DNA of 64,000 bases from Paenibacillus etheri. GTDB lineage: Bacteria; Bacillota; Bacilli; Paenibacillales; Paenibacillaceae. This document shows, piece after piece, positions 1-6,531 of the stretch (the stretch's first letter is position 1; each line of letters opens with the position of its first letter). The notes beneath the pieces were generated by a model, which searched no databases, was not told where the DNA came from, and worked only from the letters and a program-made list of their open reading frames with translations. Position numbers and translations under genes: made by a program. The DNA lies in assembly GCF_001012825.1 (NCBI RefSeq), contig NZ_LCZJ02000025.1:1-64000 (forward strand), given 5' to 3'.

Positions 1-254
1 ATCTCGTCACCGTAAAGATACGGAGCAAATTTATCAAACCCTGTTAATTGCAATTGCTCTCTAAGGACAGGCTTTATGCGCCTGTTAAGTGTGTCTGCGT
101 TTGTTTTCGTTACCCAAGGGCCGAGCAATTCTTCGCCAAACATGAACGTAGCATAGTTTTCAGCTAATCCTTCACTTACAATGAGCTCGCCCAAATTAAC
201 GGTGAAAACACTAGCCCTCACAGCGCGGTTTCTCTTAGGCCGCGTCTTTTGCAT
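1..254 (-). CDS. Unrecognised protein, N-terminal part only (runs off left edge)
   Basis: An open frame of 84 codons begins with ATG at 254-252 and leaves the window without a stop. The N-terminus is strongly basic (MQKTRPKRNRAVRAS), followed by mixed alpha/beta-looking sequence with no motif I recognise. It diverges from the DUF2239 gene at 361, and the twin palindromic operators at 286-329 lie between the two starts. It could therefore encode, or be controlled by, the regulator that binds those operators, but a helix-turn-helix is not evident in the visible part. The open frame, the position and the divergent layout are seen; any function would be a guess. Confidence 0.5.
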   Translation of the reverse strand, partial: MQKTRPKRNRAVRASVFTVNLGELIVSEGLAENYATFMFGEELLGPWVTKTNADTLNRRIKPVLREQLQLTGFDKFAPYLYGDE

Positions 255-285
255 TTAATCCCTCCATAACAAACGACATAATATA

Positions 286-329
286 TTTTACCCGGGTAAT
301 ATTGACTTTTTATTTTTACCCGGGTAAAA
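286..329. promoter_or_regulatory. Twin palindromic operators in divergent intergenic region
   Basis: TTACCCGGGTAA (288-299) and TTTTACCCGGGTAAAA (314-329) are two perfect palindromes sharing the core TACCCGGGTA. Their centres are 28 bp apart. They sit between the divergent genes starting at 254 and 361. TetR-type repressors often bind such sites; the identity of the regulator is an inference. Confidence 0.7.
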
Positions 330-360
330 TTAGCGGAGCATTCAGAGGAGGATCTACAGG

Positions 361-969
361 ATGAGAAATGATCAAACGCGCTTTTGCTACACGGCATTTT
401 TGGGTGCGGGAGTCGTCGCCAGTGGTTCGTTACAGCACGTTGTTTCTACAGTGAAGGATACTCTGGATGACAGAAACCTCACACAGCTGCTTATATTTGA
501 CGATACCACAGGGAAGCAAATAGATGTTGATTTTCGTGGGAAGACAGATGACGTGCTCAAACGATTAGGGGAGCAGTTTGGCGACTTGCCCGGTACGGAA
601 ATGAATCACCAGCCTTCACGGCGGGTCGGTCGACCCAAGCTGGGGGTTGTATCCGGTGAGGTTACATTATTGCCAAAAGATTGGGAATGGCTGAAGAGTC
701 AACCTGGAGGAGCGTCGGTAACATTACGAGAACTCGTTGGTGATGCTCGCCGTGTTGGAGGAAAACAGAGCAAGATACGAGAGGCACAAGAAGTAACATA
801 TCACTTTATGACAGCTATGGCCGGGAACTTCCATCAATACGAAGAAGCTCTGCGGGCACTGTATGCTGGTGATTTGGATCGTTTTTACCACTGCATCGAT
901 GACTGGGCACCTGATATCAGAAACCATATCAAAAGATTAGCCGCTAATGCATTCCCTGAAGGGAACTAA
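361..969 (+). CDS. DUF2239 family protein
   Basis: A 202-residue protein that I recognise as DUF2239, a family of unknown function. The family-typical centre is present at about residues 88-130 (GRPKLGVVSGEVTLLPKDW, then a Gly/Ala-rich SVTLRELVGDAR stretch). The N-terminal half looks like a small beta-rich domain, and the C-terminal third is helical. The ATG at 361 is preceded by AGGAGG at about 343-348. Transcription presumably starts at the operator pair just upstream, so the gene is probably repressed until an unknown ligand releases the repressor. It is not obviously coupled to the next gene, which begins 78 bases later with its own ribosome-binding site. Confidence 0.8.
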   Translation: MRNDQTRFCYTAFLGAGVVASGSLQHVVSTVKDTLDDRNLTQLLIFDDTTGKQIDVDFRGKTDDVLKRLGEQFGDLPGTEMNHQPSRRVGRPKLGVVSGEVTLLPKDWEWLKSQPGGASVTLRELVGDARRVGGKQSKIREAQEVTYHFMTAMAGNFHQYEEALRALYAGDLDRFYHCIDDWAPDIRNHIKRLAANAFPEGN

Positions 970-1046
970 TGAACGAAAGAATGTGTATGCGTAAAGAATT
1001 TAGAATAAAAAAAGGAACAACGAAAGGAGCCACACTATGACAGAAT

Positions 1047-2384
1047 TTGAATTTAATTTACATCGAACCATCGCAACGTGCTGGCATGAGGTTCATACAG
1101 CGAGGCATTGAAAGCAGCATCGTCATGTTGAACCTCATGCGTTTTCGTGATGTTGCTCATTACACAGCCAATCCTGAACTAACACCGGAGGTCCCAATCA
1201 GCGGTGCCGAAGCTTTCAACCGCTATATCGAGCACACCCTCCTATTTCTCTGTGAAAGCGGAGGTGAAATCATGTTTCTTGGCGATGGCGGAGAGTTTCT
1301 TATCGGACCCGAAGACGAAAGATGGGATCTTGTCATGATGATCCGCCAGAGCAGCGCGCAGTCGTTTCTTGCTTTTTCAAGTCATCAAGACTACATGGCC
1401 GGTATCGGGCATCGGACTGCAGCGATCGAAGATTCACGCCTTCTGCCTATGACAGAACTTACAATACCGAATGAATTGGAGGAGAACATAATCATGAACA
1501 TTCTGAAAGTCAAAAGCGTCGAATTGGCCTATGACAGTTTTGGTAACGAAAATGACGAGGCTATTATCCTAATCGCCGGGCTTGGAACCCAGATGATCCG
1601 ATGGACGGATTCGTTTTGTCGGATATTAGCAGCGCGGGGCTTTCGCGTAATCCGCTTTGACAATCGCGACGTAGGTTGCTCGACGCATTTTAGCCATTAT
1701 CCGACGCTGGATTTTGACGCACTGGCGACTGCTCTCATGTCGGGAAAGCGACCGGACATCCCTTACACTCTCGATGACTTGTCCAACGACGCTATCGGAC
1801 TACTCGATGCCCTTTCAATTGACCAGGCACATTTCGTTGGCAGGTCGATGGGCGGAATGATTGCCCAGATTGCTGCCAGTGAGTACCCTGAACGGGTTTT
1901 ATCACTCACCTCCATTATGTCCAGTTCCGGTAATCCCACACTTCCGCAAACTTCCCCGGATGTGATGGCGATGATGACTAAACCAGCGCCGAACCCATTT
2001 GAGGATGAAGCAGGATTTTTGGCGCACAGCGTCTCTTTTGCCAAACGTATCGCCGGCACCGGCTATCCGTTTGAAGAGGACGCATATCGGGCGCTCATTC
2101 TGGAGGAAGTCCAGCGAGCCTACGACCCAGGCAGTGTTGGACGACAAATTGCTGCGATCGCTGTCTCCGGTGATCGTCGTCCGCGGCTGGCGACCATAAA
2201 AGTACCAACACTTGTCATTCATGGGGTGGACGATCCCCTGTTCGTCCCGGCGTGTGGCGAGGACACGGCTTCTGCCATTCCGGGCGCTGAGCTAATGTTG
2301 GTTAAAGGCATGGGACACGACTTACCGCACCAACTGTACAAAGTAATCGCTGATGGCATAGAGCGAACGGCCCGTCGCAATTGA
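1047..2384 (+). CDS. DUF1330-like domain joined in frame to an alpha/beta hydrolase; 5' end probably frameshifted
   Basis: The 445-codon frame has two parts. Residues 1-145 resemble DUF1330/dimeric alpha-beta barrel proteins (RGIESSIVMLNLMRFRDV, then SGAEAFNRYIEHTLLFL). From Met150 (position 1494) there is a typical alpha/beta hydrolase: oxyanion loop IAGLGTQ, nucleophile elbow GRSMGG and catalytic His in GMGHDLP near the C-terminus. The 1494 ATG has its own GGAGGAG at about 1478-1484, so the hydrolase can be translated separately. The 5' end is odd. The good ribosome-binding site (AAAGGAG, 1023-1029) serves an ATG at 1037 that is out of frame with the DUF1330 part. Removing one T from the TTT at 1046-1048 would restore a start reading MTELNLIYIEP. 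The TTG at 1047 is too far from that ribosome-binding site. Either the upstream gene is broken or this is a sequencing indel. Confidence 0.7.
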   Translation: MNLIYIEPSQRAGMRFIQRGIESSIVMLNLMRFRDVAHYTANPELTPEVPISGAEAFNRYIEHTLLFLCESGGEIMFLGDGGEFLIGPEDERWDLVMMIRQSSAQSFLAFSSHQDYMAGIGHRTAAIEDSRLLPMTELTIPNELEENIIMNILKVKSVELAYDSFGNENDEAIILIAGLGTQMIRWTDSFCRILAARGFRVIRFDNRDVGCSTHFSHYPTLDFDALATALMSGKRPDIPYTLDDLSNDAIGLLDALSIDQAHFVGRSMGGMIAQIAASEYPERVLSLTSIMSSSGNPTLPQTSPDVMAMMTKPAPNPFEDEAGFLAHSVSFAKRIAGTGYPFEEDAYRALILEEVQRAYDPGSVGRQIAAIAVSGDRRPRLATIKVPTLVIHGVDDPLFVPACGEDTASAIPGAELMLVKGMGHDLPHQLYKVIADGIERTARRN

Positions 2385-2494
2385 CACGTGCTTCCTGAAT
2401 AGCAACCAACTGGAGTCCCGCAGTGCCCAATAGAGCTGAGTAGGCCCAGGGGCGCAGCGCTTATTCATTGAACTAAACGGGACACGATAGTTAA

Positions 2495-2546
2495 AAATAA
2501 AGGGTTCTACATATTAGTTATGCATAATATGTAGAACCCTTTATTT
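2495..2546. terminator. Bidirectional terminator between convergent genes
   Basis: A perfect 22-bp stem (2495-2516 pairing with 2525-2546, arms AAATAAAGGGTTCTAC...) has an 8-base loop. It lies between the hydrolase ending at 2384 and the convergent GntR-type gene ending at 2611. A/T runs at both feet suit termination in either direction. Confidence 0.85.
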
Positions 2547-2610
2547 TATTTGATTTCCTTAAGTTTAGGTTTTGATAATTTTCAGTCTAACACTTTATTT
2601 TCTTCTGACA

Positions 2611-3795
2611 CTAATTAGATTTGGATGGTTTAGCAGGACCCGTAGATTCACCAGAAATCAACTCAGCTTCCAGCATTATCTTGTTCGATACAGTCTGGCC
2701 ATTCATTATTTTCAATACATTTTCAACTGCGAGTCGCCCCATTTCTTCTTCGTTCTGCCGCAAATGAGTGAACGCATAACCAGACCCTAGTGGAGTTGGT
2801 GGGCTATCAAAGCAAATGATCGAAATATCCTCTGGAATCCGCAGACCAAGTCGTTCAACCGCAGTTCTAGCCAGCAGGGCAATATTATATTCCACGGCAA
2901 AAAGCGCCGTTATTGTTGGATTCTCTTGTAAATGAGAAACTAGCCGTGAGATATCGTGCTCAATATTCTCATCATTAAAGGAATTAGGTAATGTTGAGGT
3001 TAAATCACTAACCCACAACCCCTTATCCACAGCTATCCCCCGCTCCGCATGTGCTTGTATAAATCCCTCCACCCGCTCCTCAAGAGCCGTCGTATCCGCT
3101 GGAGGCGGAGAGAGAAATGAGATATGAGTATGCCCGAGATCAAATAAGTACTCCGTCCCTTTAAGCGCTGCGTGTATATTATCAGTACCGATCGAAGCGG
3201 CTGCGACACCTTTCAAATGGCGATCTACCAGAACTAAAGGAAAACGCCCGATCACCAATTTCAGAATCTCAGCATTAAAAAATTCACCTTGAGCCGGAAA
3301 AACAATCAGACCATCCACACCCAAGCTGAGCAGCTTTTGAATAGACTGTTCTTCGTTCTCCGGTATGCCAAATGTTCTTCGTAGAACGAGAAAACAATCA
3401 TTATCACGGGAAGCCTGTTCCATTCCATAAATCAACCCAGTGCCATAACTGTTGCCAAAGTCGGTAATAATCAGACCAATCGTCTTTTCCTCATGGTTAA
3501 AGGAATTAAAAGCAATTCCATCGGAGGCCGTCTCAGGAGACATAGCTGATTCTATGTAATCGATTGCTGGATCAGCTACAAAAGAACCTCTTCCCGGTTT
3601 TCTCACAATCAAATGCTCGGCGGCGAGCATTTCCAGAGCTTTTTTACTCGTAATCCGACTTACATTATAGGTTTCAGCCAGCTCTTTTTCTGAAGGAACT
3701 CGCTCCCCTTGTCCATAGGATTTATTAACAATAAGCTGCTTCACTTCATCAAATATTTTTTCATACATCGGTTTGGATGATGTCGTCTCATTCAT
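2611..3795 (-). CDS. GntR-HTH / LacI-type sugar-binding transcriptional regulator (AraR-like)
   Basis: A 394-residue chimeric repressor. Residues 8-75 form a GntR winged helix (YEKIFDEVKQLI, PSEKELAETYNVSRIT, GRGSFV). Residues 105-385 form a periplasmic-binding-protein-like effector domain (TIGLIITDFGNSYG, VDGLIVFPAQ, PEDISIICFDSPP), as in AraR of Bacillus, whose ligand is a sugar. An AGGAG lies upstream of the ATG at 3795. A perfect 18-bp palindrome at 3843-3860 sits 48 bases upstream of the start and probably mediates autoregulation. No sugar gene is adjacent on the same strand, so the regulon cannot be named; the GH2 gene 3 kb away is one candidate. Its 3' end meets the bidirectional terminator at 2495-2546. 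Confidence 0.85.
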   Translation of the reverse strand: MNETTSSKPMYEKIFDEVKQLIVNKSYGQGERVPSEKELAETYNVSRITSKKALEMLAAEHLIVRKPGRGSFVADPAIDYIESAMSPETASDGIAFNSFNHEEKTIGLIITDFGNSYGTGLIYGMEQASRDNDCFLVLRRTFGIPENEEQSIQKLLSLGVDGLIVFPAQGEFFNAEILKLVIGRFPLVLVDRHLKGVAAASIGTDNIHAALKGTEYLFDLGHTHISFLSPPPADTTALEERVEGFIQAHAERGIAVDKGLWVSDLTSTLPNSFNDENIEHDISRLVSHLQENPTITALFAVEYNIALLARTAVERLGLRIPEDISIICFDSPPTPLGSGYAFTHLRQNEEEMGRLAVENVLKIMNGQTVSNKIMLEAELISGESTGPAKPSKSN

Positions 3796-3842
3796 AACTT
3801 TCGTTATCTCCTGACTCTAATTTTTTCATCTTTACATATAAT

Positions 3843-3860
3843 AATATATCATGATATATT
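3843..3860. promoter_or_regulatory. 18-bp perfect palindrome, probable operator of the GntR/LacI-type regulator
   Basis: AATATATCATGATATATT is self-complementary over all 18 bases and lies just upstream of the regulator start at 3795. Its size and position fit an autoregulatory GntR-type operator. The binding partner is inferred from proximity. Confidence 0.55.
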
Positions 3861-3958
3861 AAGTTTGTCGACATTTGTACTGAAGCAATTAAAAAAGAGG
3901 GAGGAAGGGTGCATAGTGTAAAGTGGAAAAACTCTAATATTCGTATAGAAACAGAGAT

Positions 3959-3983
3959 AAACCGTATTCAAAGAATACGGTTT
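3959..3983 (-). terminator. Hairpin downstream of the VOC gene
   Basis: AAACCGTATTC pairs with GAATACGGTTT (11 bp, 3-base loop), 38 bases past the stop of the VOC gene. The T-run after the stem on the minus strand is poor, so this may be a weak terminator or only a 3' stabilising stem. Confidence 0.45.
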
Positions 3984-4020
3984 AAGAGAGGCTAAGTAAC
4001 AAAGCTCTGAATAGACTCCT

Positions 4021-4443
4021 TTAATTGTCGAGCTCCCATTCTGGATTCCATGCGACTTCCCACAAATGCCCATCGGGGTCCATAAAGTGACCGGAATATC
4101 CTCCCCAAAAGGTATCATGTAAAGGGTCAACGATCTTCGCACCAGCCTTTTGAGCTAGCTCCATAACCTGATCTGCTTCCTTTTTACTTCCTACATTGTG
4201 GCCAATCGTTATTTCTGTTGAACTGGCTGGGGATAATGGAACCTTTGCCTCATAGGCCATATCTTTCCGATTCCAAAGAGCCAGCTTCAAGCCTGCCTGC
4301 AAATCAAAAAAGGCAACCGCTCCATGTTCAAACTCTTTGCCAATGATCCCTTCGGTCGGGAATCCTAATCCATCCCTGTAAAAAACCAAAGCTCTCTCCA
4401 AATCATCCACGCCTAGTGTTATTACTGTAATTCGGGGTTTCAT
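4021..4443 (-). CDS. VOC (glyoxalase/bleomycin-resistance fold) family protein
   Basis: A 140-residue protein of two beta-alpha-beta-beta-beta modules. The first holds ITVITLGVDDLERALVFYRDGLGF. The second ends in the hallmark GYSGHFMDPDGHLWEVAWNP. Putative metal ligands include the terminal Glu of WEVAW. VOC proteins act as metal-dependent dioxygenases, glyoxalases or drug-binding proteins; nothing here narrows that. The ATG at 4443 has AGGAGG ten bases upstream. The gene stands alone between the GntR-type regulator (same strand) and the divergent oligoendopeptidase. The 298-base stretch to that gene shows no structure I can name. Confidence 0.85.
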   Translation of the reverse strand: MKPRITVITLGVDDLERALVFYRDGLGFPTEGIIGKEFEHGAVAFFDLQAGLKLALWNRKDMAYEAKVPLSPASSTEITIGHNVGSKKEADQVMELAQKAGAKIVDPLHDTFWGGYSGHFMDPDGHLWEVAWNPEWELDN

Positions 4444-4741
4444 CTATATCAAGCCTCCTATTTTCGCTTCGTTAAATTGTACGAGTGCGCTCATTAATTG
4501 TGTTCAGTACTTCTTCCCAAAACGTCTTCATCTGCTCTCGCATATCTGGATGGTCCATTTTCTCTTGATGAGATCTATTATATTCTTAGATAATATCAAA
4601 CCACATTCCGCTTAACAAGTTTTTACACTTTTGTACATTTGTTCTTTTTTCGACCATAAAAAGCTTACACAGGTCTATCGTAAATGGCTGTTCAGATTAT
4701 ATAATAGAGACTATCTGGTATAGAAAGGAAGTTGATTTTTT

Positions 4742-6436
4742 ATGAAATTTGATGATTACCGCTATGAGCGACCGGATGTAGAGAAGTTTAAGCAAGACTT
4801 TAACACCCTGCTGAAAGATCTCAACGACACATCACCATTAGAGGTACAAAAAGCTTCCGTCACTGCCATTAACAAGCTTCGCAATGAGTTTGATACTATG
4901 CAGACATTGGTTAGCGTTCGCCATTCTATCAACACGACGGATGAATTTTACAAAGCCGAACAAGAATTCATGGACGAAATCGGGCCTGTCGTTCAGGAAT
5001 ACATAACCGACTACTACAAAGCACTCGTACATTCCAAATATAGAGCCGAGTTTGAAAAGGAATGGGGTGCGCAGTTACTCCAGCTTGCTGAAGTTTCGCT
5101 GCGGACATTTAGTCCGGAAATCATTGAAGATTTACAATTGGAGAACAAACTTTCAACAGAATACTCTCAGCTTATCGCATCCGCCAAGATTCTTTTTGAA
5201 GGTGAAGAGCGTACACTTCCTCAACTCGCACCTTTCGAATTGTCTACAGACCGTGATATGCGTAAAAGTGCTTCAGAAGCTCGTTTTGGTTTTATGTCCG
5301 AACATGAGGCTGAGTTTGACCGTATCTATGACGAGCTGGTTAAGGTCCGTGACCGCATAGCTAAAAAGCTTGGATATAGCAACTTTGTTCAGCTAGGGTA
5401 TGACCGAATGATGCGTACCGACTATAATGCTGAAATGGTTGCTAATTTCCGCAAACAAGTTCTTGAATATATCGTACCTGTATCCCTGCAATTGAAGAAA
5501 CGTCAGACTGAACGCCTGGGTCTCGATGATTTGAAATATTACGACGAGAACTTTAGCTTTAAGACCGGGAACGCTACCCCTAAAGGAGATCCAGACTGGA
5601 TAGTAGCTAACGGTAAGAAGATGTACAAGGAACTTTCCCCTGAAACGGATGAATTCTTCACCTTCATGCTGGATAATAATCTGGTGGATTTAGTAAGCAA
5701 AAAAGGAAAACAAGGCGGCGGATATTGCACCTATTTCAGCCAATACCAAGCCCCTTTTATTTTCTCGAATTTCAACGGAACCTCTGGGGATATTGATGTC
5801 TTAACTCACGAAGTGGGTCATGCGTTCCAGGTTTATGAAAGCCGCAATATTAATGTGCCAGAGTATGCTTTTCCAACCTATGAAGCATGTGAGATTCATT
5901 CCATGAGTATGGAATTTTTCGCTTGGCCTTGGATGAATTTGTTCTTTGAGGAAGATGCGGATAAATACCGCTTCAATCACTTATCTGACAGCCTTCAGTT
6001 TATTCCTTACGGGGTATCTGTCGATGAATTCCAACATTTTGTTTATAGCAACCCTGAAGCAACCCCTGCTGAACGTAAGCAAGCTTGGAGAGACATCGAG
6101 AAGAAATACTTGCCACATCGTAATTATGAAGGTAACACTTATCTGGAACAAGGCGGTTTCTGGCATAAACAAGGCCATATCTTTGCCTCACCGTTCTACT
6201 ACATTGACTATACACTAGCACAGCTATGTGCCTTCCAGTTCTGGAAGCGTTCGAACGAAGATTTCAAATCTGCTTGGAGCGATTATTTGGAGTTATGCCA
6301 AGCTGGAGGCAGCAAGTCTTTTATAAAACTGGTTGAACTTGCGGGTCTGACTTCACCATTTGAAGATGGCTGCATTAGCTCCGTTATTGGGGATATTGAA
6401 GGCTGGCTGAACAGCATTAATGATAAAGAGCTTTAA
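4742..6436 (+). CDS. M3 family oligoendopeptidase (PepF-like zinc peptidase)
   Basis: A 564-residue cytoplasmic metallopeptidase. The zinc motif HEXXH is HEVGH (about residues 358-362), followed by the third-ligand Glu region EACEIHSMSMEF, as in M3 enzymes. The helical N-terminal lid (PDVEKFKQDFNTLLKDL) and the length agree with the M3 oligoendopeptidase F group. These enzymes cut short peptides, helping peptide recycling or nutrition. The start at 4742 follows AAAGGAAG by about 8 bases. It is monocistronic: a hairpin terminator follows at 6461-6500. No signal peptide is seen. Confidence 0.92.
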   Translation: MKFDDYRYERPDVEKFKQDFNTLLKDLNDTSPLEVQKASVTAINKLRNEFDTMQTLVSVRHSINTTDEFYKAEQEFMDEIGPVVQEYITDYYKALVHSKYRAEFEKEWGAQLLQLAEVSLRTFSPEIIEDLQLENKLSTEYSQLIASAKILFEGEERTLPQLAPFELSTDRDMRKSASEARFGFMSEHEAEFDRIYDELVKVRDRIAKKLGYSNFVQLGYDRMMRTDYNAEMVANFRKQVLEYIVPVSLQLKKRQTERLGLDDLKYYDENFSFKTGNATPKGDPDWIVANGKKMYKELSPETDEFFTFMLDNNLVDLVSKKGKQGGGYCTYFSQYQAPFIFSNFNGTSGDIDVLTHEVGHAFQVYESRNINVPEYAFPTYEACEIHSMSMEFFAWPWMNLFFEEDADKYRFNHLSDSLQFIPYGVSVDEFQHFVYSNPEATPAERKQAWRDIEKKYLPHRNYEGNTYLEQGGFWHKQGHIFASPFYYIDYTLAQLCAFQFWKRSNEDFKSAWSDYLELCQAGGSKSFIKLVELAGLTSPFEDGCISSVIGDIEGWLNSINDKEL

Positions 6437-6460
6437 TCCATTCTCTGTTAAGCTCATCAT

Positions 6461-6500
6461 AAAAAAGCAATCCTTGCCTTATGGCTTGGATTGCTTTTTT
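6461..6500 (+). terminator. Rho-independent terminator of the oligoendopeptidase gene
   Basis: AAAAAAGCAATCC (6461-6473) pairs with GGATTGCTTTTTT (6488-6500), with T-runs at both ends. It lies 24 bases after the stop at 6436 and 31 bases before the end of the convergent GH2 gene, so it may serve both. Confidence 0.85.
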
Positions 6501-6531
6501 TAATTGAATTATCCAACTTCACCCATATATA

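Noticed and set aside
3849-4142. 97-codon minus-strand frame overlapping the VOC gene
   Set aside because: Shadow of the VOC coding sequence in another frame that also runs through its hairpin and the GntR-type operator.
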